From contig SDOX01000021.1 in the NCBI GenBank assembly GCA_004565275.1, forward strand, positions 792,230 to 856,229: a stretch of DNA of 64,000 nucleotides, in the 5' to 3' direction. The position numbers were made by a program, and so were the translations under genes. The notes beneath the pieces are model-generated. The model saw nothing but the letters and a program-made list of their open reading frames with translations. It did not search any database and had not been told where the DNA came from. Below, piece by piece: positions 1 to 10,140 of the stretch. This stretch comes from Nannochloropsis salina CCMP1776. Taxonomy: Eukaryota; Sar; Eustigmatophyceae; Eustigmatales; Monodopsidaceae. The first letter of the stretch is position 1, and every line of letters starts with the position of its first letter.

Positions 1-3000
1 TTCTGGAAAAGCAATCGTAACCCTGGGAGCACATCGTTTGCTAATACCTCGTCTTGTACGCTACGTGGCTCGCTCAGAATCTGACCATACACGCTAAGGG
101 CATTTCCAACGTGTGGCTTCAATTCCGGGACCGATGAATGCACTAGTTGGTGTAAGCACTTGTAGACAGTGGGATTCTCGCACTGGTCTGCCTTCAGAGG
201 CAGAGCTTGAAGAAGCGCGGGCACCACAACAGTCATGGGCACAGCGGCGGGAGCCGCCATAATCAGTCGCGCAACAGCCGCTGTTGCGTTATCAACAGTC
301 TCGGCACTCCCGTCCTCCGTTGGCGGAAGCCGAAAAAGCGGATGGAGAGACTGCAGCACTTCCATTACGTAAGGTTGAATGTCTGAGCCTAGAACTTCGC
401 ACGATATACCCAGGCACCAGGCTGCGTTTCGTTTGACGCCGTTGCAATCATCTGCCAAGCAGAGCTTGAGAATGGGGAGCAGGGCCTCGAAATACCGCTT
501 ACTGTCGGCGCCTAGGCCCTCGGCAATCTCACCCAGACAGCCGGATGCAGCCTGACGATGTCCCTCCGGGCGCGTGGCATTAGTGAAGGTCGAAAGTGGT
601 TGCATAATAAGGTCCAAGTAAGGAACAAAGGCGGAGCCAAACGTGCGGGACACGGCACCGACAAGGTCTGCGCCAGCCTCTATCAGATCTCTGCTGGTCT
701 CCTTCTCCTCGTCGTCCACTCCCTCATCTTCGACAGTCTCAGTGATCTGTTGACACGGTAAGTTTTCCCGGAAGATATCCAGCAATACCGTCATGAAACG
801 CTGTCGGTCTTCGTCTTGGAATAACAAGCAGGGTCCTATGTGCTCTAAGACAGCTTGCAGGGAGATGAGGCTCCGCGTCGCTACATCTTGATCCTCATCT
901 TGAGTCAGGCCTAGAAGAATTCCCAATGCAGCTTTGCATACGGTTCGAGTGGGTGCAGACAGCGTGTCACTGAAATCAGCTTTCCCCCAGGGTCGGGAAG
1001 GGGGTGAGGCAGCAGTCGCGGAAAGCACCAGGTAAGGCATGACGGCCGCAACCTCCTCCCGTAGCATGTGGTTAAAGCTTTGCGTCAGGGTTTGAAGAGG
1101 GACTAGGGACATTTCGATGAAAGGGGCGAAGTGGACTCCTGTGTGCTGCGATAGCTCGCCCAGGCAGTAGGCCGCCGCCTTTTTCACGTCCAGCATGCCC
1201 GTGTGCACGTCGTAAATGGGTGTGGCCCCATAGTCTTCCTCGTCGTCTCCATCCTCGGTTTCGTTGCTCTCGCTTGTCTTCGTTCCCAGTGCAGAATTTG
1301 GATCGCGCGCACAAAGACCAGCCTCTCCCTCTTCGTCCTCCTCATCCAGCCCGCTCACTATCCGCGACACCCCGCTAGTGTCCTCCTCCTCCTCGTCCAC
1401 CCACACCACTTCGCCCTCCTTTTCCTGCAGGACCGCGCATAGTTGAGGGACCAATCCCTCTAGATGTGGCGCAAAGCCCTCTTTCAGGACCCCGACTAGT
1501 TGAGCCAGCAAGAGATAGGCGTCCTCCTTCAGAGACAAGGAGTCGAGCTCAAAGCACTGCACAGCCACCTGCATACTCACATCCAGATACGGCGCAAAAT
1601 GAGCCTGCCCCACTGCGGTTGCCATCCGACCCATGCAATCCATCGCACGCCCTTTCATGCGCAAGAGCCGTTCGTCTGTCACGGGCAAGGCCTGGGCGAT
1701 GAGCGGCGCAATCTCATGCAAGTAAGGGATGAAGCCATCTTCGGCACCCACAGCCGTTGCCGCGATCGCTCCTATAGCTGCTTCCTGCACCGACGTTTTG
1801 GGCGATTGAAGAAGCTGATGCAAGCGCTCAAGCAGGGCACGGAGGTAATGGCCCACAACGGCCTTGTCCAAGTGCTCGCAAAAGGTCTCCAGCACATGGC
1901 ACCCAGTCAGCTGCACGGACGGAGTCGCGTCCTCAAGCAAGGCGAAAATGCAGGGGAGAATTTCGCCGTGACATTCCAAGATCTCAGGCTGACAATTTTC
2001 CGAAAGTTGGCCCAGCACGAAGCAAGCGCATTCTCGCACACAGGTGGCCGGGTCTCTGGCTGAAGCGAGCACGCGCGGTAGTATGCTAGACAGATGCTGT
2101 GTCACCTCTTCACTACATCCCTCGATGATCACCGCTAGCGCCGCTGTGCCAGCCTTGCGGGCGTTAAAGTCTTGACTGTCCAGTCCCTGGCCGATGAGCG
2201 CCATGGTGGGCTGGTAGAAGTACTTGGCAGGCACATGAATCGCCATGGCGTCCAGGCAGCGTTGCGCGATGTCCTGCCCGCTCGGCCCCTCGTAGTCTTC
2301 GTCATCCTCATCTTGAGCGTCTCGGCCGTCAAAAGCACTCAACAATTCGCCCGCGGCATTGTCTTGCGATATCGCCATCATGTGCAGCAACGTGGCGACG
2401 ATGTCCGGCACGAGACCTTTTTTGCCAAGACTTCTGGGCTTCTCCTCCGCGATGGCGATCAAAACCATTCCTGCAACGTCCTGGGTGCTATTTTGAAGTG
2501 TATCGCCCCTGTTTAGGACCTCCAAACAAAAGTGAATAATCTGAGGGACGGAGTGCGTGATAACGGAGGCTGAGCTTGAGGCCAACTCCGAGAAAACGTC
2601 AAGGACCTGCGAGACCACTTCTTCCTCCCCCGCCTCAAGACAGCCCCGCGCCACCTCCAGCATTCCCTGCACTAGATCTTGAAATACACTGGACACGTCC
2701 TCGGTGACCAAATGCATAATCAGAGCCGCCGAAGCCTTGAGTGCCGCCACTTGCACGCGTCGACTCGGGTCCCGCAGGCCTGCTTGGTAGAGTTGCTGCA
2801 GGTTGCCGAACTGAGAGCCGAAACACCGCCCCAACGTTTCCGCCAGCTCGTTAAGGACCACGAAAGCTAGTTCACGATGCTCCTCTTCTTTCGATTGGGA
2901 ATATTGGTATATGAAGGATAAGAGTTCATTCCACTTGTTTTTGCTGAGCAGTTTGCGGGCTGCCACCGCTATCACGCTAGCGATGTTCTTCCGGATGGGC

Positions 3001-3344
3001 CGCTCTTGTTCATTGGCAAGGGTGTGAAGCAAGGCCGCCTTCAGCGCCTCCTTAGTGTGAGCGTCCAACTTATTCCAGTGTGGTCCAAGCCGCCTCCGAA
3101 GGAGCATGGCTGACAGCTGTCTGACCTGCAAATACGTCGAGCCTTGGAGTTGCTGCACGAGCCCCGCCACACACACAGGACTTTTCACATATTTTTTAAT
3201 AACAGCTTCAGCTTGCTGGATAATTTGCGTATCGGGTGCCGTCAGTTGCAACAGAAGGGCCTCCAGGTTGCTCGGATTGGCAAGCTGCGTAAGTATTTCC
3301 TTTGATGGTGCTGAGATGGCGGTGCTCTGTATGTGCTTGGCCAT
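1..3344 (-). CDS. importin-4/Kap123-type karyopherin beta (C-terminus cut by window edge)
   Basis: The frame starts at an ATG (3344-3342) and stays open to the left edge, giving about 1,114 codons. This is close to the full length known for Kap123/IPO4, so only a short C-terminal piece should be missing. The protein begins MAKHIQSTAISAPSKEI and is made of helical HEAT-type repeats throughout. Recognisable stretches include a VRQLSAMLLRRRLGPHW-type second repeat, an acidic loop (EDGDDEEDY) in the middle, and late repeats such as NGVKRNAAWCLGISCEVLG. Karyopherins of this group carry ribosomal proteins and histones into the nucleus and bind Ran-GTP through the N-terminal repeats. No intron is needed. 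The assignment to the IPO4/Kap123 branch rather than IPO5 rests on length and repeat sequence and is an inference. Confidence 0.87.
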   Translation of the reverse strand, partial: MAKHIQSTAISAPSKEILTQLANPSNLEALLLQLTAPDTQIIQQAEAVIKKYVKSPVCVAGLVQQLQGSTYLQVRQLSAMLLRRRLGPHWNKLDAHTKEALKAALLHTLANEQERPIRKNIASVIAVAARKLLSKNKWNELLSFIYQYSQSKEEEHRELAFVVLNELAETLGRCFGSQFGNLQQLYQAGLRDPSRRVQVAALKASAALIMHLVTEDVSSVFQDLVQGMLEVARGCLEAGEEEVVSQVLDVFSELASSSASVITHSVPQIIHFCLEVLNRGDTLQNSTQDVAGMVLIAIAEEKPRSLGKKGLVPDIVATLLHMMAISQDNAAGELLSAFDGRDAQDEDDEDYEGPSGQDIAQRCLDAMAIHVPAKYFYQPTMALIGQGLDSQDFNARKAGTAALAVIIEGCSEEVTQHLSSILPRVLASARDPATCVRECACFVLGQLSENCQPEILECHGEILPCIFALLEDATPSVQLTGCHVLETFCEHLDKAVVGHYLRALLERLHQLLQSPKTSVQEAAIGAIAATAVGAEDGFIPYLHEIAPLIAQALPVTDERLLRMKGRAMDCMGRMATAVGQAHFAPYLDVSMQVAVQCFELDSLSLKEDAYLLLAQLVGVLKEGFAPHLEGLVPQLCAVLQEKEGEVVWVDEEEEDTSGVSRIVSGLDEEDEEGEAGLCARDPNSALGTKTSESNETEDGDDEEDYGATPIYDVHTGMLDVKKAAAYCLGELSQHTGVHFAPFIEMSLVPLQTLTQSFNHMLREEVAAVMPYLVLSATAASPPSRPWGKADFSDTLSAPTRTVCKAALGILLGLTQDEDQDVATRSLISLQAVLEHIGPCLLFQDEDRQRFMTVLLDIFRENLPCQQITETVEDEGVDDEEKETSRDLIEAGADLVGAVSRTFGSAFVPYLDLIMQPLSTFTNATRPEGHRQAASGCLGEIAEGLGADSKRYFEALLPILKLCLADDCNGVKRNAAWCLGISCEVLGSDIQPYVMEVLQSLHPLFRLPPTEDGSAETVDNATAAVARLIMAAPAAVPMTVVVPALLQALPLKADQCENPTVYKCLHQLVHSSVPELKPHVGNALSVYGQILSEPRSVQDEVLANDVLPGLRLLFQ

Positions 3345-4045
3345 GCTTCTTAAGCGGAGGAATAAGGTAATTATTTTATATTATCGATCCTAAAGAAGTC
3401 TGTTAGCCACTACCACCTTGTGTAGGGAAGGAAAAACAGGAAGGGGTGCATTGTGGATGAGTAAAGGAAAGACACGGGGCGGAGAAATGGCAGACGAGGC
3501 CGCAAGGAGGACCTGCGGAGTAGCGGGCATCCCGGCGAGATGTCGTCGTAGGCCGGCCATGGAACGATCTAGACGACGAGAGCTGCCTGTGGCAGTCTCC
3601 CCTTCCAGCTGTAATCGCATTATCAATGCCAAACTGGCGGCAGACGACAAGCCTTGTCCCGTCGCAAACCAGCGCAAGACACATGATGCAGAGGCCGGGC
3701 AGGCGACGCGGGGACCGACCGATCGCTGGCACGCCTCCCTTGCCCACAGGCTGCCCCGGCCTCCCGCGCCGACCCACAGCGGATTAAGAGGCTCGCGCGA
3801 CACGAAAAACTCTTGTGGTGTATGAGTATAACTGTCGCCTATTCCCTTGACAAATGGATACCACCTCCTTGTCGAATGCAGGAAGTATGTTTGTAGGGAA
3901 GGGAAAGGGAGATCGGGCAATCTCTGTGGCACGATGTGGGGAGGTTGCTTGGTTCTCAGACATGTGCACTTCCCCAATGGCCCTTGCTCCACGCTTTTCA
4001 AAGGTCTGGTTCGAACACAAGGAACAGTTTCTCATGGTCTTTCTT
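3345..4045. other. Gap between importin and orphan exon; no convincing gene
   Basis: This stretch holds the 5' flank of the importin gene and the presumed 3' flank of the exon ending at 4046. A 203-codon open frame exists on the minus strand (3390-4001), but its translation has no recognisable motif, is rich in Arg, Pro, Ser and Ala, and lies in GC-rich DNA where chance open frames are common. I see no RNA gene or repeat. Confidence 0.5.
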
Positions 4046-4290
4046 CTACGCATCCTCGAGCGCTTTGAAAAAGTCTCGGAGGATCAAAGGACTGCAAATC
4101 ACAGACAACACGGCCCATAGCAAGGGAGCGACGCCCCAGCTAAACCAAATTGTCTCCAATAGAGTGTACCGTTCCACTTTTGAACAAAAATCGGCTTGTT
4201 CGTCGTTTGTAGACGCAGGCATCGATTGGAGCTGCGCGAGTGTGAGCATTGCATAATCCGACGTCAATCGGCAAACCGCTGTCTGCTCCA
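4046..4290 (-). CDS. 3' exon of a small membrane protein (upstream exon unresolved)
   Basis: On the minus strand a CACTAAC branch-point-like sequence and TTTGCAG acceptor (AG at 4292-4291) lead straight into an open frame of about 80 codons ending at 4046. The peptide carries a hydrophobic segment, TIWFSWGVAPLLWAVLSVIC, followed by a short charged tail RDFFKALEDA, so it looks like a tail-anchored or single-span protein. An in-frame ATG with a matching donor could not be placed with confidence. An ATG at about 4399 (MYKQPLYYAQ) is nearby, but the splice phases I tried do not agree. I do not recognise the family. The layout resembles p24-type tails only loosely, so no function is given. Confidence 0.35.
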
Positions 4291-4573
4291 CTGCAAATTA
4301 TTGTTAGTGGAGAAAAAGAGCATCCATAGAACGCCTATTGGCATGCACCTAGTCGCGTACTTTATTTCTTGTGCGTAGTACAGTGGCTGCTTATACATCT
4401 TCAGCACAGCACGTGGGAACACACCGCAGCTTTCCCCTGCATACTACGCTAGCGCCATGCCTTGACTGCACATCTCTTTTCAGCACTTAGATTTCAATCA
4501 GCCCCCGACGGGAAGTATGAGGATACAACCCTTTGGTTCTAAAAATACATGACGTGTGACATCCCCTAACGTG
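4291..4573. other. Short gap, probable intron or 5' part of the orphan exon gene
   Basis: It lies between the orphan exon and the stop codon of the GT71-like gene. It probably contains the intron and first exon of the small membrane protein and the 3' UTR of the glycosyltransferase. No other structure was seen. Confidence 0.4.
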
Positions 4574-6712
4574 CTAACTGAACAATCGGCGGAGAAGGAA
4601 AGGGGAATCAGTCCCAAATGCAACAGGGAAACGGCACCTAAACCATTTGCACAGACATTCATCGGGCGCCCCCACCGTATGCAAGGCTTCCCCTACGGCG
4701 TCCATAACACTGAATACTTGAGGCGGGGGACGCAACAAGGCATTTACGGCTCGCCATCCGCAAAAAGGGTAGCCATAGTCTTCCCAGAGACCAAACGCGA
4801 GCCGATGGCGCATCCCCGGATATTCGGTCATGTTAAGGAGCTGATTGTTCACGTACAAAGGGACCACGCCGCCCACCGCTTCGGGGTCGCGGCGAAACTG
4901 GACTTGGCCTCGGATAGGCTGAGCCCATCCTGCGTAGGCAGAATCGAGGAGCGTTAGCTCTGGTCGGGCTTCCCTCATAAAATAGCCGGGCGTGGTCTGG
5001 GCCATGGAGAAGTTCTGGTAAGTCAACGCGGCAGCCAGCGCCCACGTATCCTTGTCTCCGTTTAAACGCGCGTAGGTGAAAGGCTGTAACGGTCCATTCA
5101 TTGCCATGGTAACCAAGAGAGCGTCCCAGGCGCGGCCCTTGTGAAGAAGAACGCAGCTAGAATCCGCCTCGGTGCCAGCCAGCAGCCCGTGCAGCTCATC
5201 CATGTCAGTGCAATACTCGTGCTCTACGAAGCCCCAGGCATTGCGGTCCAGCTCCCGGTAGTCTCGAAAAATATGAAACCTATCACGTGGAGAGGGGATG
5301 GTGAGAAGGGCACGCAGGCCAAGTTGTTAGACGCAGAGAGATGAGGTCGCCGAGTCTTACCCATGGTCCCTGAAGCTGTCCAGCCCAAAGAAGTTCTCGG
5401 GGTTGGCGAAAGGTATAACTCCCGCATCAAAGAGAAGAACCTCCTCGAACGGAGCCGCGTAAAGCGCGTACGGTTTCGCAGCGTAGCTGCGGAGGCGTCG
5501 GTCGGGGACGTGTAGGTGTTTGAGCTTAGACTGGTAAAACGGGTCAGAGCCCAGAACGTCTAGCAGGCTTGAGACCTGCGGTGTGAAAGGTGAGGACAAA
5601 GAGCGCGGTCAATATTGCGCGCTCCGCTCACGGGTAGAAACAGAAGTATCCAGCCCGCAAGTTTTCTATCCAACCCATCGACATCCACTCTCACCCCGAT
5701 TCTGTCCCCATGGCAGGCAACTCTCCAGACACCAACTTGCACGTACCCTGACATCTTTCAGTTCCAAAATTTTGTCTCTTAGTGCCGTACTGAATATTTC
5801 GTGCTCTCCGACGAAGTAAATCTCGATGGGCAGCTCACACCCTAGCACTCGACGAAGAAGGAAACTTGTCACGAACGCGCCTATGGCCTGCCCTGAGATA
5901 CGTCCTGAGGCTGTTATGACAATACCGCGCCCTGATCTGAAGTGGGCGGATGGACGACTGACTGCTGGCACAAACAGACCCTGGAAATGGTAGTAGTTGT
6001 CATGCCCTTCTTTCCGAGAGCCGTCAGTGGCAGCTGCTCCCTGACTAGATGACAGCTTGCTTCCCGCCTCCGAGCCCGTGCTCACCCCTGTCGCCAGGGC
6101 GGCAAGCTGCAGCAGTTGTGGGGCGAAGATGTAGTCGGATCCCTTTTCCTCCTGTCTCCGCGCATCCTCTCCCGTGCCTTTTTGGTCCCCAAGTCTCTCC
6201 GGGCCCACGCTTTCCCACAGCACGCTTCCTTCTCTTTGTCCAGTTCCTCTTTCCCTCGCTTCCCTTGGATCTTGTCTGGCATCCTCCACATAACGCTCTG
6301 CGTAGAGCACGCGACTGCTTACACTTGATGCTTTCCGTATCCTCCCACTGCTGTGGTAAAGGAAAGGAAGACGGTCGCCGGACTGCCGCCCACGACGACA
6401 AGCTCGGTAGGCGGGTTCCAGCATGCTGGGCGGGACGGAGGGGGAGTAGAATTGAAGCATGCTAACCACGTACATCGTGGCAAACAGCAGCGAACCTACG
6501 ACATATTGAAAGGTCATGAAAACAAGTGTCCCGATGTATAGCGAGCAAATTAAAATTGGCTTACCGTAATAGAACCAAGTCCTCGAGCTGCGGGCGGCGG
6601 CCGAAACGTGTCCTTTGACAAAGACAGGCAAGTCTGTTCGTTGTAGCGAGTCTAGCACATGGTACCGCCATTTCCGAAAGCGCAAGCTAGTCGTGTACAT
6701 GGGGAGCGTCAA
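4574..6712 (-). CDS. MNN1/GT71-like alpha-mannosyltransferase family protein
   Basis: Three exons on the minus strand: 6712-5747, 5575-5361 and 5279-4574, joined by GT-AG introns of 171 and 81 bp in consistent phases, giving 628 residues. The layout is that of a type II Golgi glycosyltransferase: a short basic cytoplasmic tail, hydrophobic segments at about residues 50-90, a low-complexity charged stem (about 130-220), then the catalytic domain. The catalytic domain starts at GIVITASGRISGQAIGAF and continues with CELPIEIYFVGEHE, both typical of the MNN1/GT71 fold. It then reads YAAKPYALYAAPFEEVLLF followed by DAGVIPFANPENFF. GT71 enzymes add alpha-mannose to glycans in the Golgi. The position where most members have DxD reads D-A-G here, so metal binding may differ. 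The exact sugar and acceptor are not known from sequence. Confidence 0.78.
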
Positions 6713-7287
6713 GGGTGGACCCCCCAGCCCTGTTTTTTGTGCTTCGGTACTTTTCCAATCCTCTGTAATATGGAATGTGCAAAGTAATTATTGCACGGCT
6801 TCAGGGGGACACTTTCTGCTTTCCAGAAAATAATTCGGACGATTAAGTGTCACAGAGGCACACCAGTTAACATCTTTGTATTATTTGTGCCTGTGTTTAT
6901 GCGGGGTCGAGGGAGGCGGAGAGCCAAGAAGGCTCGAGCCAGTCGGTCACCTCAGCGAGCACGACGCAGACGGTATGGTTGGAAGACTTTCCGCGGGCCC
7001 CTGCGCGGGACTGGAGAGAGCGCTTGGCTTCTAGTCTCTGGGTTTACCAGCCCCTTCCATGGCACCGTGGGTGCAGGACGCTGCAGATGACAGGCACGAA
7101 GAAGGGTGTCGACGTGAACGTGACCGCTGTGGGCGGTGCAACATTGGCGATGAGCTACTAGCAGTACTACTAGTGCGAGTGCTAGTTGCTGTGACTTACC
7201 ACCCGGGGAGCCTTTCTGAAGTCATTTTTTTTAAAAATATCTTGTCGGAAATAAGTATAGCACAGGGTACGCAAGAGTTAACGCTGG
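6713..7287. promoter_or_regulatory. Divergent intergenic region, GT71-like gene and INSIG-like gene
   Basis: The two flanking genes point away from each other, so this roughly 575-bp stretch must hold both start regions. It may also hold an unplaced 5' exon of the INSIG-like gene. Open frames here are short and have no recognisable content. No core promoter motif could be named with confidence. Confidence 0.4.
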
Positions 7288-8268
7288 ATGTGCACACCGA
7301 CAGCAGTACCTTTGCGTGTGCCAAGGGAATTCTTCATCCTATCTACCTCCTACAGAGCACATCCTGCCTCGCCTATTTTGCACAAGTGTGGACCATCGAC
7401 TGACTATCAAATGGCACCATGCATCTCTTTGTCGTCCTACTCGCATCTCAGTCCAGCCCGGCGATCGTCAGGACCAACTTTGAGTGGGCGTTGGGGCAAG
7501 GCAGGCTGTCTACATGGTTCAAAGACAAGTCGTGAGGCTCAAAGAACAAGACTGGGTGACACAAAAGCGAGGCCAAAGCCATGGTTTCCGTTCTTGGCGC
7601 TTATGGGAATCGAGTCTTCAATTTTAGGACCTTTTTTGGACGACTTTCATGGCCGTACTGGCGTACTGCACTATAACGACCCACTGAGCGTTGATATCGG
7701 TCAATACCACGTTCTCGGCACCGCTGCATGGGTAAGAAGTTGCCCATGAAACTCACAAGCCGCTGTGTAATTCATATGATTTTATTTTCTGTGACAGGTC
7801 CCTCTCTTGTTCGGCCTCGCAGGCGTGATCATGAGCTTTCTGACCGTCGTAATGGACGAAGCCTTCCAGACACCTTGCAAGAAGTTGCAGCCCGCACCTC
7901 CAGACGTGCTGAAAGGCATCTCACTTTTCAGTTTCCAGTACTACATTTCCGGGGTCCTGGCAGGTGCCTTTTTTCTGAAACCTGTGATCCTCAATGTTTC
8001 ACTCCTGGGGCTCGCTGTTGTGTGCTATTTGCGTTTTGATCGGACATGGGCCGGCCTGACAGTTGGTGTATTAACAAGTATATTCGGCCCCATCCTCGAG
8101 TTGCTGCTCACAACATATACGGAGTTATATATGTATTCATCTCCTGACTTCTATAGTGTGCCATCCTGGATTCCATGGGTGTATTTATGCGGTGGTCCTG
8201 CTGTGTGTAACCTGGCAAGGGCGCAGTGGCAGGCCTTGCAGGATTCCACCTCAGGTCATGAGGCGTGA
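7288..8268 (+). CDS. INSIG-like ER membrane sterol-regulatory protein
   Basis: Exon 7288-7731 joins exon 7798-8268 across a 66-bp GT-AG intron in phase 0, giving up to 304 residues. The C-terminal 200 residues carry the INSIG signature in order: HVLGTAAWVPLLFGLAGV (compare the WWVPPCCGTAA region of animal INSIG), YLRFDRTWAGLTVGV (compare TFDRSRSGLGLG), then YMYSSPDFYSVPSWIPWVYL and GGPAVCNLARAQ (compare YTSPDFLYIRSWLP and GGVTVGNIGRQ). Five to six hydrophobic segments agree with the family. In animals and fungi INSIG holds SCAP or HMG-CoA reductase in the ER in a sterol-dependent way. The partner here is unknown. The N-terminal 100 residues are not conserved-looking, so the start at 7288 is uncertain and translation may begin further in or on an unseen exon. 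Confidence 0.8.
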
Positions 8269-8723
8269 AAACATGTTGTGGAGGAAGGTGACACCATCCA
8301 AACAAAAAATCAATTAATTTTTGAATGCATTTATGCGAGCAAGAGGGCAAAACCTTTTGGTTATCGCTTTCTTTTCCCCCCTTCGCCTCTGTTGTGGGCT
8401 GGCAGCTACCGCGAGTATCCTCATCGTCTTCGCCACCGACATGGAACGCGCTCGACCACTCCCCCTCGTTTTGGACATAAAAATGCAACGGAATGCCATA
8501 AATAACAGCAATGAACCGTCTTGCTCCTCACTCGTGTGCACCGCTTCGCCTCTCAGGCCTTCGCGCAAAATGCTGAGATCATATTGGTCGAGTCGTCGAC
8601 AAACTGTTGCCTACGATTATCCACGTTCATCGACATCTTTCTATTTCTTCAGTTCTCAATTATTTTTTCGCTATCTCCTCTTCCTGGCTTTAGCATAATC
8701 GCAGCGCACATAGTAATACAGGG
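8269..8723. other. Gap between tandem plus-strand genes
   Basis: It holds the 3' flank of the INSIG-like gene and the 5' flank of TOM40. It is pyrimidine-rich (CTTCTCCTC, TTTCTTTTCC tracts) towards its end. No gene, RNA or repeat was recognised. Confidence 0.5.
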
Positions 8724-9947
8724 ATGTCCTTTTTTCGTGCTGGAAAACGGTGTGCGGCGTCTTTCGGTGCCCGGGCCCTGCCACCGACCATGATAGTGGG
8801 TCTGGCGGTGACGGCAGAGCACCACAATCAAGGGCAGCAGAACTATTCCACAACGTCATGCGATGCCGCCGTTGTAAACAACGAAGAGACGTCGATTGAA
8901 GTACCAGCTTTGGTGAAGCAGGCAGAGGAGGAAAGACGGAAGGTGGCGCAGCTCAAAAATCCGGGGTCTTTCGAAAAACTGATAGAGGATGGCAAGAGAT
9001 TATCTTCGGTAGACAGCTTCGAGGGATTTCGTCTGGAAGTGCAAAAGATGGTTACGCCACATTTTTACTTAGCACATTCATTCATGTTGGGCGTAAAGCT
9101 TCCGCAAGTGGATACCAACGCGCTTTACGATTTCTCGACGCATGTCGTATTGCCAGGTAATCAGCTCATCATGGCACGAATGGGCCACGCGGGATCAATG
9201 GACGGCAGGTGCGTGCAAAGGTCGAATGTTTGGTATTTTTGGTAGGCAGTGGCTGACACCGGGAGGATTGGGCGGGGAACCTGGGACTCTCACCAGGCAC
9301 TTCCTCAGATGCTTCTTTTTTAATTTACACTTTCCTACACGGATCGTTCATCACAACATCACAGAATCCACTTTGGTCTGGGCGAAAACACTCTGGTAAA
9401 AGTGATAGCGAGCCTGCAGCCCAATGCCGCTAAAGACACGTATCAGGTTGACGCGGAGCGCCACGGCAGGGATCACTCCTTGACCTTTCGCCTTTCCAAG
9501 GGGCCACAGCTGTACGCATCCTACCTCCAGAGCATCACGCCGGGCCTCGCGTTGGGCGGGGACACTTTGTTCGATTTTGCAGAGGGTGGAGGGGTCTTCA
9601 GCCTCGGCGGCAAGTACACAGGCCCCGACTGGGTGGGCGTTGCGATGCTGGCCCAGTACGGTCAGATCTGTCTCCTCCAGTACATCAAGCACGTCAGCCC
9701 CGGCCGCATGGCCTTAGTGGCTGATCTTGTGCTGAATCCTCTCACGCTTGACAGCCAGACCGTGCTCGGTGCGGAAGTCAACATGAAACAGTCGCGCTTC
9801 CTGACCACCGTTGACAACGGTGGCAAGATCGCCGCCCTCCTCGAGGCGCGCGTCGTGCCCAATGCGGTCACCCTCCTGCTCTCCGGCGAAGTGGATGGCG
9901 TGAAAGACGAATACAAGTTTGGGTACGGCTTCCAATTGAACTTGTAA
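8724..9947 (+). CDS. TOM40: mitochondrial import channel subunit TOM40
   Basis: Exons 8724-9208 and 9365-9947 join across a 156-bp GT-AG intron; the split codon gives the sequence GSMDGRIHFGLGENTLVKV. The product has 355 residues. After a roughly 75-residue N-terminal region come NPGSFEKLIEDGKRL and FEGFRLEVQKMVTPHFYLAH, which match the start of the eukaryotic porin domain in TOM40 (NPGTFE and FDGxRxDxNK patterns), followed by alternating beta-strand sequence. The last residues, YKFGYGFQLNL, fit the C-terminal beta-signal used by the SAM complex for outer-membrane insertion. TOM40 forms the protein-conducting pore of the mitochondrial outer membrane. VDAC is the alternative porin, but the LAHSFMLG and GGKYTGPDW stretches favour TOM40. 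Confidence 0.85.
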
Positions 9948-10140
9948 AAATAATGATGGCAACAAAAACTTGACGACGCTGATTCGTGAGATGCAAGCTA
10001 GATGTACGTCATATGGATCGAAAGAATCAAAGAAAAAGTCTTCTTCATGTCTCGCCATTTGTCTCTGAAGAATTTGGAAATGTACGAGAGACAGTATTTT
10101 ACCGTCGTGTACATTTCGTGCTACTCGTCATTATACAACG

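Noticed and set aside
3390-4001. 203-codon open frame on the minus strand
   Set aside because: No motif, odd composition, GC-rich DNA with open frames on both strands; probably chance.
8724-9947. VDAC porin
   Set aside because: The NPGSFEKL start and overall blocks fit TOM40 better than VDAC.
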